DNA of 33,882 nucleotides from Acidobacteriota bacterium (GCA_013140775.1 JABFSA010000104.1:1-33882), one strand, 5' to 3'; numbered from the stretch's first letter, positions 8,252-16,878 are shown. A program made the numbers and translations. The notes: generated by a model from the sequence alone, not told the origin.

Positions 8252-8788
8252 ATGACGCATTACGGAGCAAAAGAACTCGGCTATAGCTTTCGGCAGGTAC
8301 GCGGAAACACCCTGGAAATCGCCAACGAGATTCCCGAAAGTCAGTATGGGTTCAAAGCGTCACCCGAGAGCCGCAGCATCGCGCAGACGCTCGTGCACAT
8401 CGCGTTCGCACCAGACGTCCAGGAGCATGTGCACAGGCAAAGCTTCACGGACGCCGGCAAGGTGCCATGGGGCGAATTGATCCAGAAGGTCGGGAGCGAG
8501 GAAGGCAAGCCGCGGACGAAAGCGGAGATCGTGGAGCTGCTGCAGTCGCGGGGAGACGCGTTTGCGTCGTACCTCGAGGGTCTGTCAGATTCCTTCCTGG
8601 CGGAAAGGGTGTCCATGCCGCCGGGCCTCGGGGTTCCGTCAAAGAGCAGGTTCGAGATGCTCCTGTCGCCGAAGGAGCACGAGATGCATCACCGCGGCCA
8701 GTTGATGATGATGCAGCGCATGATCGGACAGGTACCTCCTCTCACCCGGCGGATGCTCGAGCGTGCTGCGCAAGCGGCCCGGGCGTAA
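8252..8788 (+). CDS. DinB superfamily protein
   Basis: A 178-residue four-helix-bundle protein of the DinB/YfiT-like superfamily. These are metal-dependent proteins linked to bacillithiol or mycothiol transferase chemistry or of unknown role. Metal-ligand histidines are visible at His49 (TLVHIAFA) and at His143/His146/His147 (KEHEMHHRGQLMMMQR), which is the spacing typical of the family. It starts at ATG 8252 after a GAGGGGACAC ribosome-binding region. Its 3' end faces a minus-strand gene across a shared hairpin. Substrate unknown. Confidence 0.87.
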   Translation: MTHYGAKELGYSFRQVRGNTLEIANEIPESQYGFKASPESRSIAQTLVHIAFAPDVQEHVHRQSFTDAGKVPWGELIQKVGSEEGKPRTKAEIVELLQSRGDAFASYLEGLSDSFLAERVSMPPGLGVPSKSRFEMLLSPKEHEMHHRGQLMMMQRMIGQVPPLTRRMLERAAQAARA

Positions 8789-8807
8789 CCGGACATTCAG
8801 TACGTAA

Positions 8808-8834
8808 CAAGGGCCCGCAACGCGCGGGCCCTTG
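8808..8834. terminator. hairpin between convergent genes
   Basis: A perfect 11-bp inverted repeat CAAGGGCCCGC / GCGGGCCCTTG with loop AACGC, placed between the stop of the DinB-type gene (8788) and the stop of the minus-strand lipoprotein gene (8859). A clear T-run is absent on both sides, so efficiency is uncertain. Its position suggests a bidirectional terminator. Confidence 0.65.
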
Positions 8835-8858
8835 CTGCGTACAGCGATGGGTGCGGCC

Positions 8859-9806
8859 TTAGTCCCGCTCCACCTTGGTGGCGAGGATCGACCCGTTGCT
8901 CTGGACGACACCTTTGACCTCAACGTCCAGACCGTTGACGAGTGCCGCGCACGTCACGTCCTCGAACGTTGTTGAAGCCGAGGTCGTGATCTGCTTGGTG
9001 CCGATCGTAAAACTGACCACCGGGCACGAGGCGATGCTCGAGAGGCCGGACACCTGCCCCTCGACCTTGGCATCGTCCTCATCATCCTCGAGTTCCACCT
9101 TCGTGGCCAGGATCGACCCATCGGTCTGAAGCACGCCAGAGACCTCGACGACAGCGCCGTTGGCCAGGGCGCTGCACAAGACGTCTTCGAAGACCGTGGT
9201 CGAGGACGTTCTGATCGTTGTTGTACCAATCACGAAGGTCAGGACCGGACAGCCAGTCGTCGCAGCAAGCCCTGAGATCGTACCACTCCGTTCGTTGTCG
9301 TCGCCATCTTCCCGTTTCGTCTCCTCGACTTTGATCTCGCTTGCGAGCAGGGCTCCCTGTGTCATCGTGCCTTTGGCCTGGACGTGATTGCCGACCACGA
9401 TGCCGGTGAAATCGAGGATGCGGTTACCGTGTCGAATGATGGCGCCAGGCGCCGGTGTGACAGTGATTCCGCGCACCGTGATTGACGTGCCACTGACGGC
9501 CGTCACGAAGCCTGAGAGCGAGCCGTGGAAGGTCTTTTCGGGTTTGCCGCTGTCTCCAGCCTCCGGCTTTCCGTTCCCGGGCTTCTCCTTCTCCTCCGAG
9601 CCGCCGCCCTTTCCTTTGTCGCCCTTGTCGTCGCGGCCCAAGGTGGACGCGCGTTCGGACGCGCCGGTTTCGTCGGACGCCACGTTGCTGGCTATAGAAG
9701 CCGTTGGCCCCGTTGGCGCAAGGGTCGCGTTCCCTTCACCGCAAGCGACCGCAAGAGCCGCGAGCGAGACGGGAACCAGTAGGACTAGGCGTCTAGCGAG
9801 ATACAT
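8859..9806 (-). CDS. DUF5666-type repeat lipoprotein
   Basis: A 315-residue exported lipoprotein. It starts at the ATG ending at 9806, which has a GGAGG ribosome-binding site 8-9 nt upstream and a signal peptide with lipobox-like AVAC. The longer reading upstream is not supported. After a low-complexity, charged Gly/Lys/Glu linker come three related beta-rich repeats of about 65-70 residues, each ending in a form like G(S/A)ILATKVE. The last two are nearly identical, each with two cysteines (GCPV or SCPV, and VLCSA or VTCAA), and are joined by acidic spacers (ELEDDEDDA). This pattern matches DUF5666 (OB-like) repeats. Function is unknown; a surface or periplasmic binding role is plausible. 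Confidence 0.82.
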   Translation of the reverse strand: MYLARRLVLLVPVSLAALAVACGEGNATLAPTGPTASIASNVASDETGASERASTLGRDDKGDKGKGGGSEEKEKPGNGKPEAGDSGKPEKTFHGSLSGFVTAVSGTSITVRGITVTPAPGAIIRHGNRILDFTGIVVGNHVQAKGTMTQGALLASEIKVEETKREDGDDNERSGTISGLAATTGCPVLTFVIGTTTIRTSSTTVFEDVLCSALANGAVVEVSGVLQTDGSILATKVELEDDEDDAKVEGQVSGLSSIASCPVVSFTIGTKQITTSASTTFEDVTCAALVNGLDVEVKGVVQSNGSILATKVERD

Positions 9807-10097
9807 GTGCAGGCCTCCGGGGAGAGTCACTGTGGAGCGAAGGGAGCAATCCCCGTTCCTGAGCCATCGGCATCGCTTTGCCGCGGGAAATCTCTCAAAA
9901 CCCGTCACGCGCCAGTGCACTGCCGGTAATTTCTGCCAATGATGGGTCGGCCGGCAGAGCGCTTCCCTTACATTCCTGCCTCGGCTGTGTGCTGTCCTGC
10001 ACTTACATTCCTGGCTCTGCGGACGGAAGATGAGGCTACCGCGGACGAGACGTGGACCCGACAACCGTGGTGTAGTCGTAGGCGGACAGGAGGTGTC
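9807..10097. promoter_or_regulatory. divergent intergenic region with 12-bp direct repeat
   Basis: This 291-bp gap separates the minus-strand repeat lipoprotein from the plus-strand RcnB-like gene. It contains two copies of CTTACATTCCTG, at 9967-9978 and 10002-10013, exactly 35 bp apart. They could be regulator sites or, on the minus strand (CAGGAATGTAAG), ECF-like promoter elements. The plus-strand gene has a near-perfect AGGAGGTG ribosome-binding site at 10088-10095. Confidence 0.4.
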
Positions 10098-10496
10098 ATG
10101 CGGATGATTGCTGCTGTGCTGTTAACGGTCGGAGTACTGGGTGTTCCTTCACTCCACGCGGAACAGCGAGGAAGAGGAAGAGAAGATCGCCCGTCTGGTT
10201 CAAACGATCGGGAGGTCCAGGCAGATGTCCGGATCGTCTTCTCAACTGGCGACACACAAATCGTGCGTGAACATTACCAGCCGAGATACAAGAACCTTCC
10301 ACCGGGACTTCAGAAGAAGCTCGCCCGCACGGGTCAATTGCCGCCAGGATGGGAAAAGAAGATGGAAGCCTTTCCAGCTGACCTCGAACGGCGATTGTCG
10401 CGCCTTCCGACCGGGCTTCATCGGGGCGTCATCGATGGTCACGCCGTTATTTATCGCGCTGGCGGCATGCTCGTGGACGCGACCGCTCTCTTCTGA
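10098..10496 (+). CDS. small secreted RcnB-like protein
   Basis: A 132-residue exported protein starting at ATG 10098, directly after an excellent ribosome-binding site. A Sec signal (MRMIAAVLLTVGVLGVPSLHA) is followed by a charged stretch. A C-terminal motif region reads LPPGLQKKL, LPPGWEKK, FPADLERRLSRLPTGLHRGVIDGHAVIY and VDATALF. The repeated LPPG motifs resemble RcnB-type periplasmic proteins (nickel/cobalt homeostasis) and related small acidobacterial proteins. No metal-binding residues can be pointed to, so a metal role is not claimed. Thirteen bases separate it from the probable start of the next gene. Confidence 0.7.
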   Translation: MRMIAAVLLTVGVLGVPSLHAEQRGRGREDRPSGSNDREVQADVRIVFSTGDTQIVREHYQPRYKNLPPGLQKKLARTGQLPPGWEKKMEAFPADLERRLSRLPTGLHRGVIDGHAVIYRAGGMLVDATALF

Positions 10497-10509
10497 CCTG
10501 CTACGAGTC

Positions 10510-11517
10510 GTGGTTCCACTCTCCGTTCTCGATCTCTCGCCCGTGACGTCGTCGGCGACCCCCAGACAGGCAATCGTCGAATCGATTGCGCTCGCGCGCA
10601 GATGCGACGGCCTTTCGTACACCCGCTACTGGGTGGCGGAGCATCACGGCATGGCCAACATCGCGACATCCGCACCCGAGGTGCTCATCGCGCATATCGC
10701 CGCGTCAACGACCCGGATGCGTGTCGGCGCTGGTGGGATCATGCTGCCCAACCACAATCCACTGCGAGTGGTCGAGATTTTCAGAACGCTCGAAGCGCTG
10801 CATCCGGGTCGCATCGACCTTGGCCTCGGCCGTGCGCCGGGCACAGATCCTGTGACGGCCGCCGCACTCAGACGCGGACAGCCTGACGACCCGAACGAAC
10901 GCCTCGCCGAGCTGCTCGCCTTCGCCAACGGCACGTTTCCCGAGGGACATCCGTTTGCCGGCGTGATCCCCATGCCGTCCGACGTCCGACTTCCGCCGAT
11001 CTGGATGCTCGGCTCAACGCTGGCGGGAGCATCAATCGCCGCGTCGCTCGGGCTGCGATATGCGTTCGCTGGACACTTCGCCATGCAGAATGCACAGCAG
11101 GCGGTGAGGCACTATCGTGAGCGCTTTCAGCCGAGCGCCGACCTCAATCGTCCCCACGCGATGGTCGCCCTCGCGGTGATCTGTGGCGAAGACGACGAGC
11201 AGGCCGAGCGGTTGGCGGCACCCGCGACGCTGGCTGTGGTGCGTAACCGAACCGGTCGGCGAGCCCCAATCGCGAGCGTCGAGGAGGCGCTCGCGTATCG
11301 CTTCACGCCAGAGGAGCGGGCAATTGCCGACGACTTTCGCCGGGGCGCGGTGGTCGGCGGGCCGGCTACGGTCCTGACGGGTCTGACACGGATCGCCGAC
11401 GAACTCGGCGCAGACGAGCTGATGCTGACGACGATCGTGCCAGACCACGCCGACCGTGTACGGTCCTACGAGCTGGTGTCACACGCGGCGCAGATTACGC
11501 CTGTGTCCGTCTCGTAG
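10510..11517 (+). CDS. LLM-class flavin-dependent oxidoreductase (MsnO8-like)
   Basis: A 335-residue luciferase-like monooxygenase using FMNH2 or F420 to oxidise an unknown substrate. Family motifs are LSVLDLSPV at the N-terminus, YWVAEHHGM (~residue 40), APEVLIAHIAASTTRMRVGAGGIMLPNH, NPLRVVEIFRTLEALHPGRIDLGLGRAPG and a C-terminal ADELGADELMLTT. The frame is open far upstream through the RcnB-like gene. The homology begins at VPLSVLDLSPV, so GTG 10510 is the best start, though no strong ribosome-binding site is seen. It may be translated by coupling to the upstream gene. The cofactor (FMN or F420) cannot be decided by eye. Confidence 0.88.
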   Translation: MVPLSVLDLSPVTSSATPRQAIVESIALARRCDGLSYTRYWVAEHHGMANIATSAPEVLIAHIAASTTRMRVGAGGIMLPNHNPLRVVEIFRTLEALHPGRIDLGLGRAPGTDPVTAAALRRGQPDDPNERLAELLAFANGTFPEGHPFAGVIPMPSDVRLPPIWMLGSTLAGASIAASLGLRYAFAGHFAMQNAQQAVRHYRERFQPSADLNRPHAMVALAVICGEDDEQAERLAAPATLAVVRNRTGRRAPIASVEEALAYRFTPEERAIADDFRRGAVVGGPATVLTGLTRIADELGADELMLTTIVPDHADRVRSYELVSHAAQITPVSVS

Positions 11518-11757
11518 AGGACGTCACACACCACTGATTCCCCCTCTGAAGGCCAGCAAAACTCATTTGCGGGCCAGGGTGACTCTGCTAGGCTTCCCAT
11601 GCGATCCGCGTGGTCTGCGCGTCTGCCCAGATCACCAATCCCATCGGACGGCGCTGGGGCGCGGGCCAGGGTGCAGTGCGACGAGTTCGCCCTTCTGCAG
11701 CACGTGGGTCGTTCAGTCTGTGGCAGATGATCAAGCGTCTCATCTGGAAAGGTTAAC

Positions 11758-12591
11758 GTGAAGATTCAAGCTGTCTCCCTTGCGTCGCTGGTCGTCGCAG
11801 TCGTATTAGGTGTGTCCTGCACCGCCGGGGCACAAACTCCCCAGGTGCCGCCACAACAGGGTTTCAGGCTCCACGACCAGAAGCAGGTGGACCGTTTCGT
11901 TGTGCAGCGCTGGGTTGACTCAGCCAACCCCGAGGTCTCCCCGGCTGGGTTCTGTGAGTGCATCACCGTCGTCTACGAAGGCACGCGCCGGTTGTTCACG
12001 CCTGCCCTTGACACCGGCATTCTCGCCGTCTCTGCTGTGACCGACGTCACAGGAGACAAGCGGGCTGAGCTCGTGTTGAGTTCCCACTCGGGTGGCGCGC
12101 ACTGCTGCTACACGACGTCGATCTATTCCGTGGAGCCCGGCTCGGCGACGCCGAAAGCGATCCTGAATCTCAGCACAGATGACTGCTCGGGTGAGCTCGA
12201 GGACCTCGACAAGGACGGCGTCGCGGAGTTCCGCACCTGCGATCCGGTGTTCGGGTACGCCTTCTGCTCATTCGCGTTCACGCCGTTTCCGCCAGCCGTC
12301 TTTGCGTACGACCGGCAGAAGGGCGAGTTCGTGCTGTCTACCGTGCGCTACGCGCGATATCTCCAGCTGCAGTCGGAGGCCGACGCGCTTGCGATTGTGA
12401 AGGAGTATCCAAACGACGCGGAGGCGGCCCGGTGCTCTGCCCTGGGGGCGGCGCTGGGTCTGATCTACACAGGTCGCGTGGCCGAGGGCCAGGCGCTGTT
12501 CCGCAAGCTCTACCGGAGCGCCGACGCAGCGGCTGTCGAAACCAAGGCGCTCGAGATGGCGCGCGCCAGCAGTCTGTGGATGGAGCGATAG
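11758..12591 (+). CDS. secreted protein of unknown function
   Basis: A 277-residue exported protein that I do not recognise. It starts at GTG 11758, about 6 nt after GGAAAGG. A signal peptide (MKIQAVSLASLVVAVVLGVSCTAGAQ) is followed by a Cys-rich beta region. Two Asp-rich turns, VTDVTGDKRAELVLSSHSGG and LEDLDKDGVAEF, look like the calcium-binding loops of FG-GAP/integrin-like repeats. The C-terminal 80 residues are helical, with a tetratricopeptide-like look (AGEGQALFRKLYRSADAAAVETKALEMA region). A 240-bp untranslated gap lies upstream; it holds an 11-bp direct repeat GGGCCAGGGTG at 11571 and 11663. The gene converges on a minus-strand gene whose stop is one base away. Confidence 0.75.
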   Translation: MKIQAVSLASLVVAVVLGVSCTAGAQTPQVPPQQGFRLHDQKQVDRFVVQRWVDSANPEVSPAGFCECITVVYEGTRRLFTPALDTGILAVSAVTDVTGDKRAELVLSSHSGGAHCCYTTSIYSVEPGSATPKAILNLSTDDCSGELEDLDKDGVAEFRTCDPVFGYAFCSFAFTPFPPAVFAYDRQKGEFVLSTVRYARYLQLQSEADALAIVKEYPNDAEAARCSALGAALGLIYTGRVAEGQALFRKLYRSADAAAVETKALEMARASSLWMER

Positions 12592-12592
12592 C

Positions 12593-14005
12593 TCAGGGCT
12601 GGCTGCAGGAGATCTGGTTCAGAAGTTCCGGTTTGCTCGCGAGCGCGGGCGGTGTGGATGCCACGGTCATCGCCTGTTTCGCCTTGGCCAGCTGGCCCTC
12701 GATGGCCGCCCGCTCGGCTTTGAGCTTGTCGATCAGGCCAACCTCCTGACGACACTCCCGAACGAGGAAGTCCCGGGCTGATGTCGCAAACTGCGGCGCC
12801 CTCGCCTGCTCCGCCTGCCAGTTCTCCCACTTCGTCGCAAGCTGCTTGCGACCGTCTTCCACGCATCCGGCGTACGCATCCAGTGACGCGCCAAGGAAGC
12901 TCTCGAGGTCGCGAGTCGTGGCCGCAGGGACACCCTCCATCGCCCAGGCGACGTTGAGGGCCTTCGCGAGCGCCGGGCCGAAGATTCGAAACGCCACTTC
13001 CTCGGCGGTTGACTGCCAGCGGAGATACGTCTCCGCCTTTCCGAATTGCGGACGATAGTCCTCGGATGTCTCGGCAAACGTGGACCAGTCGCGAGCGAAC
13101 TCGCGCAACTGCTCCAGCCGCGCGTTGACGGTGGCGTTCTCGCCGCCGAGGCGATCGACGATGGCTTTGAGAAGCGCGGTGACGTCCCCGCCTGTGCCGA
13201 CAAATGCGGCGCTGAAGGTCGCCGTCAGCCGCGATCGCGCAGCTTCGACGTCACGACGGTTCCCGTCGTTGGCGAAGCGCTCCGGCAGAATGTTCTCGAC
13301 GTAGTTGGTGATGAGATCGTTGGCGAGCCAGACCTGTCGCACGCACACACGACGCGCGACCTCGTCTTGCTCGAGGGGCGCCACCGCATCAAAGGGCCTG
13401 GCGCTGGCCAGGTTCGCCGGGGCCGCGATTGTCGTACAGGCGTCGAGCGTGGACCAGCCACGACTTTTGACAGAGGCCTCCTGGTTGGCGACGCTCTGCG
13501 TGGACACGGCAAGCGCCCGCTCGGCGGCAGCCAGATTCTGCTCGGCGGCACGTGCCTGCGTGCGTTGCCGCATCTGTCTGTCCCACGCGTCGTAGCGGAA
13601 CCCGACGGTATCGGTGAGTTTCGCATTGGCCCGTCGGATTGGCAGCACGCGGCGGTCGGGTAGCTGAACGAAGAGGCACACAGGGCCGATCGGATTAGCC
13701 CGCACGGTCTCCGGCAACGCGAACCTGACCGTGCGTGAGTCACCGGGACGGACAGTGGCGCGCCCGAGCGGTTCGGTGACCTCTCGACGGCCATCCACCT
13801 GATACTTCGCGACCAACTCCGCTCCCGCGGCCGTGAGAGCGGCGTCCCACGGATGCTGCTTGTCCCAGGCGAGAGAAATCACTCGTCCCTCCGCTGTGGC
13901 CTTTGTCCACAGGGTCTCGCGATCCTGCGCGAAGCCTGGTTGTGCGAGCGCCAGACTCGCGAAGAGCCAGAGGGCGGCGACTGCGGTGGGGCGTCCTGGC
14001 ATCAT
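12593..14005 (-). CDS. secreted helical protein of unknown function
   Basis: A 470-residue exported protein with no recognised family. The chosen start is the first of two ATG codons (MMPGRPTAVAALWLFASLALAQPGFAQ), which opens a clear Sec signal and lies 4 bp after the stop of the upstream gene. The N-terminal region is beta-rich. A helical segment (RQMRQRTQARAAEQNLAAAERALA) and a helical C-terminus (LIDKLKAERAAIEGQLAKAKQ) suggest coiled coils. Two or three cysteine pairs could form disulfides. It is the last gene of a three-gene minus-strand operon of exported proteins and ends one base from a convergent gene. Confidence 0.75.
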   Translation of the reverse strand: MMPGRPTAVAALWLFASLALAQPGFAQDRETLWTKATAEGRVISLAWDKQHPWDAALTAAGAELVAKYQVDGRREVTEPLGRATVRPGDSRTVRFALPETVRANPIGPVCLFVQLPDRRVLPIRRANAKLTDTVGFRYDAWDRQMRQRTQARAAEQNLAAAERALAVSTQSVANQEASVKSRGWSTLDACTTIAAPANLASARPFDAVAPLEQDEVARRVCVRQVWLANDLITNYVENILPERFANDGNRRDVEAARSRLTATFSAAFVGTGGDVTALLKAIVDRLGGENATVNARLEQLREFARDWSTFAETSEDYRPQFGKAETYLRWQSTAEEVAFRIFGPALAKALNVAWAMEGVPAATTRDLESFLGASLDAYAGCVEDGRKQLATKWENWQAEQARAPQFATSARDFLVRECRQEVGLIDKLKAERAAIEGQLAKAKQAMTVASTPPALASKPELLNQISCSQP

Positions 14006-14009
14006 CGAC

Positions 14010-14996
14010 CTACTTGCCGGGATCGAACAGTTCTGTGATGTAACCCATCTGCACCATCGTCTGGCGGCTGAGGACGGCGGTCCCGGTGATGCGGCTCGAG
14101 TACATTGTCTCGAGCATGCGGAGCGCGGGCGCGGCGCGCGGACCGAGCGACGGAAGGATGCCGCGGATCTCTTCGATCCCGACCTGCATCGAGTCACGCT
14201 CGATGCGCATCAGGATCTCCTGTGCGGCGGGCACCCCCTCGCGTCTGACGCGGTTGACGTCATCCGCGAACTGACGCGTCTCCGGATACGCGAGTCGAGG
14301 GGTGGATCGCAAAAGATTCTGCAGCCGCTGTCGATTCTGATTCTCGAGGCCGGCAGGCAACACCCCCAGGGGGTGCACGGCTCTCTGACAGTGCAGGAAC
14401 AGGGACTGGGCCAGCTCACGCGCTCCGGTAAAGCGTCCGCTTTTCAAATTGGCGCCGAAGAGCAGAAGGCTCGCCCATTCCCGAAGACTCCCGTCAGGGT
14501 CTTTGAGGAGAATCTTCATGCTCTGGCCATCGACATCCTCATCGAGAAATCTGGATGCCGCGTGCACCTCGTACGTGGCCTTGTCGTCGATATAGCGGAA
14601 CACACCGCCAAGAAACGCCACGGTGCAGGAGCTGACGCAACGATAGCCAGGGGGCACACGCACCGTCGCCTGGAATCGTCTCAAGACGTCGCCGATGCCG
14701 ATCCCTTCGTCCAGGTTGCCCCCGCCGGACGCAAGCCAGATTTCGTCGTAGCGCCGCGCGGTCAGCACGAGAGCCAGCTTCGCCGCATCGCCTTCGTAAA
14801 ACGACTCTTCAGACTCGTCGCAGTCGCTGTCTTCGAAGCCTTGTTTCCCGCAATCGCGGACCCACAGCGCAGACTTGACGCCGGGCGGCAGCAGCTTTGG
14901 ATCGACGAGATCGAACTTGAGCGCCTCTGCGCGCGATGCGCACAGCAGTACCACGAGAACGGCTGCCAGCACGACGGGAAGCGACGACGAGCGCAT
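14010..14996 (-). CDS. periplasmic ClpP/crotonase-fold protein (COG3904-like)
   Basis: A 328-residue exported protein starting at ATG 14996, with signal peptide MRSSSLPVVLAAVLVVLLCASRAEA. Residues ~85-150 match the ClpP-like periplasmic family. A Gly-rich oxyanion stretch SGGGNLDEGIGIGDVLRRF leads to a CVSSCTVAFLGG nucleophile region (Ser122/Ser123), and then a candidate histidine in YEVHAASRF (His145). This is the same order as in COG3904 proteins with the pattern CxSAC...GG...VH. The acid of a triad is not identified. The C-terminal half is helical and unrecognised. Serine-protease activity is therefore inferred, not shown. It is the middle gene of a tight operon (8-bp and 4-bp spacers). 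Confidence 0.75.
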   Translation of the reverse strand: MRSSSLPVVLAAVLVVLLCASRAEALKFDLVDPKLLPPGVKSALWVRDCGKQGFEDSDCDESEESFYEGDAAKLALVLTARRYDEIWLASGGGNLDEGIGIGDVLRRFQATVRVPPGYRCVSSCTVAFLGGVFRYIDDKATYEVHAASRFLDEDVDGQSMKILLKDPDGSLREWASLLLFGANLKSGRFTGARELAQSLFLHCQRAVHPLGVLPAGLENQNRQRLQNLLRSTPRLAYPETRQFADDVNRVRREGVPAAQEILMRIERDSMQVGIEEIRGILPSLGPRAAPALRMLETMYSSRITGTAVLSRQTMVQMGYITELFDPGK

Positions 14997-15004
14997 CGAA
15001 GTTC

Positions 15005-15544
15005 TCAGACGGCTTTCACCGCCCACATACCGCCGGGCGCACGGCAGTACTTCACGAAGGCCTCTTCGGCGGCGAGACGATCCTCGACGATGCGGCACTC
15101 TTCGTTGCCCTGAACGAACGTTGGCTGCGCCGCGACCGTGCCGGTGAGCGTGGGGTTCTCCGGGTCAGCGTACGTGTGGGGCTGCGCATCCTCGAGGGCG
15201 GCCATGACTTCCTTCTCGCGTGCCTGCTGGCCTCTCTTGCTGAGCTTGCTGTAGACGCTTCCGGCGATCCAGGCTCCGCCACCACACAGGGCCAGGCCCA
15301 GACCAACCTGGAAGGCGATCTGACGCTTCTTCGCTTCAGCCGGCGAAAGCTTCAGTCGCGCCGCCTCCGACTTGGCGATCGCCTCGCCCAGTTTGGCACC
15401 GCCGTACGCTCCGCCAGCACATGCGCCAATCTGGAGGATCCGTTTGCCGAACTGTGCGTGCGCGGTTATCGGCAGAACGGCGTGAACAATGACGAGAGAC
15501 AGCACCACGGCCATGGTGCGCTGAAGTGGGGGGCAAGCGCTCAT
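15005..15544 (-). CDS. exported protein, 17-kDa surface-antigen-like C-terminus
   Basis: A 179-residue protein that opens the three-gene minus-strand operon. The likely start is ATG 15544, giving signal peptide SACPPLQRTMAVVLSLVIVHA; an internal Met ten residues later is possible. A Gly/Ala-rich hydrophobic region (QIGACAGGAYGGAKLGE, VGLGLALCGGGAWIAGSVY) is typical of glycine-zipper surface antigens. The C-terminal part (NPTLTGTVAAQPTF, CRIVEDR, AFVKYCRAPGGMW) resembles the 17-kDa antigen/RT0821-Lpp0805 pattern, with two conserved Cys-Arg pairs and a final Gly-x-Trp. It is probably outer-membrane or periplasmic. The longer upstream reading frame is not used, since it lacks a signal. Confidence 0.7.
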   Translation of the reverse strand: MSACPPLQRTMAVVLSLVIVHAVLPITAHAQFGKRILQIGACAGGAYGGAKLGEAIAKSEAARLKLSPAEAKKRQIAFQVGLGLALCGGGAWIAGSVYSKLSKRGQQAREKEVMAALEDAQPHTYADPENPTLTGTVAAQPTFVQGNEECRIVEDRLAAEEAFVKYCRAPGGMWAVKAV

Positions 15545-15749
15545 GCGGACCTCGACGTGCGTTCGACGGTTGTAAGGAAGAATCCGGAGTCGTGCGAGGT
15601 TGAGTGTAGTCACTGCGCATGACGGGCGCAAGACCGGGAAGACAGCAGTCGGCCCTGGTTTGCGCCTCGAGTGCCGTTCCAGCCGACGTTGTGGTGCGTG
15701 AAGTATGCTCTTGAGCGACGCGGCGTCAGCCATTTGGTGGAGCACGCAG

Positions 15750-15992
15750 ATGACGAATCCCTTCGAAGACGAACAGGGTGAATACCTCGTGCTGGTCAAC
15801 GAGGAAGGACAGTATTCGCTGTGGCCGGCTTTTCTCGACATCCCACTTGGCTGGACCGCCACCGGTCCCAGGGGCGACCGCAAGACCTGTCTGAGCTGGA
15901 TCGACGAGAACTGGACAGACATGCGGCCACTGAGCCTGGTGCGTCAGATGGAAGAGGATGCCCGAGCACGAAAGGCCCGCCAGGGCGCCTGA
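15750..15992 (+). CDS. MbtH-like NRPS accessory protein
   Basis: An 80-residue cytoplasmic chaperone that binds NRPS adenylation domains and raises their solubility and activity. It starts at ATG 15750 after GGTGGAG. The family marks are all present: [24 protein letters not shown], the tryptophan in PLGWTAT, and [15 protein letters not shown] near the end. A longer reading adds 15 residues upstream without support. Its presence beside an NRPS and an iron-siderophore uptake system is the usual arrangement in siderophore clusters such as ornibactin's. It is the first gene of the operon with fhuD, fhuB and fhuC. Confidence 0.96.
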   Translation: MTNPFEDEQGEYLVLVNEEGQYSLWPAFLDIPLGWTATGPRGDRKTCLSWIDENWTDMRPLSLVRQMEEDARARKARQGA

Positions 15993-16011
15993 CCGTGTGG
16001 TGAGTCCGGGA

Positions 16012-16878
16012 ATGGACCGCCGGCAATTTGTCGCGAGCGTCGCGGCGCTGCCCTTCCTTCAGCAACGCCCCCGGAGCAATCCCCCGCTGCGTGTGGCCTC
16101 GATGGACTGGGCTCTCGCAGAAACAATGATCGCGCTCGGACACGATCCGATCGCCATCGTCGCCGCGGCCGACTGGAACCGCTATGTGGTCGAACCGCCG
16201 CTGCCGCGCGGCGTGGCCGATCTCGGCCTGCATCCCGAAATCAATTTCGAGCTCCTTGCGACACTGGCTCCCGACCTGATTCTGACCTCGCCGTTCGTTC
16301 AAGACCTCGAGCCCGTCCTCCAACGCATTGCCCCTGTCCAGCGGATCTCCATTTTCGAGAAGAGCGCCGTTCCCCTTGCCCAGCCGCGGGAAGTGACCCG
16401 TGTGCTCGGCGATAGTCTCGGGCGCACGGATGCGGCACGCAGTCTCCTCGCCACCGCCGACCAGGCGTTCGACGGATATCGGCAACGCGTGCGCGCACTG
16501 CATCCGTTGCCGGTTCTCCTGGTGAACTTCATCGACGCTCGACACGTCCGCGTGTACGGGGGCGCCGGCCTGTATCAGAACGTCCTGGATCGGATAGGCA
16601 TCACGAACGCGTGGACACGCGAGACGAACTATTGGGGATACTCGACGGTTGGAATCGAGACGCTTGCGACCGACACGGACCTCCGACTGATTGCATTCGA
16701 GCCCGTCCCGCCTGATGCACAGTCAACGCTGGCGCGCAGCCCTCTCTGGTCGCACCTGCCATTTGTGCGCGCGGGACACGTGTCGGTGCTACCAAGCGTG
16801 CTGATGTTTGGTGCGATACCGTCGGCCCTGCGATTCGCCCGGCTTCTGGTCGGCCATCTCGAGCGACTCTCGCGGTGA
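16012..16878 (+). CDS. fhuD: ferric hydroxamate-type siderophore-binding protein FhuD
   Basis: A periplasmic substrate-binding protein of about 288 residues for the FhuBC transporter. ATG 16012 opens a Tat-like signal (DRRQFVASVAALPF); there is no lipobox. ATG 15958, overlapping the mbtH end by 35 bp, is a less likely alternative. Landmarks closely follow E. coli FhuD: ALGHDPIAIVAAADWNRY, VEPPLPRGVADLGLHPEINFELLATLAPDLIL, LVNFIDARHVRVYG, GITNAWTRETNYWGYSTV and PLWSHLPFVRAGHVSVLP. The conserved Trp and Tyr in ETNYWGYS lie where ligand contacts are found in FhuD. The siderophore class (hydroxamate or mixed) is inferred from the family, not proven. It overlaps fhuB by 4 bp (GTGA). Confidence 0.93.
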   Translation: MDRRQFVASVAALPFLQQRPRSNPPLRVASMDWALAETMIALGHDPIAIVAAADWNRYVVEPPLPRGVADLGLHPEINFELLATLAPDLILTSPFVQDLEPVLQRIAPVQRISIFEKSAVPLAQPREVTRVLGDSLGRTDAARSLLATADQAFDGYRQRVRALHPLPVLLVNFIDARHVRVYGGAGLYQNVLDRIGITNAWTRETNYWGYSTVGIETLATDTDLRLIAFEPVPPDAQSTLARSPLWSHLPFVRAGHVSVLPSVLMFGAIPSALRFARLLVGHLERLSR

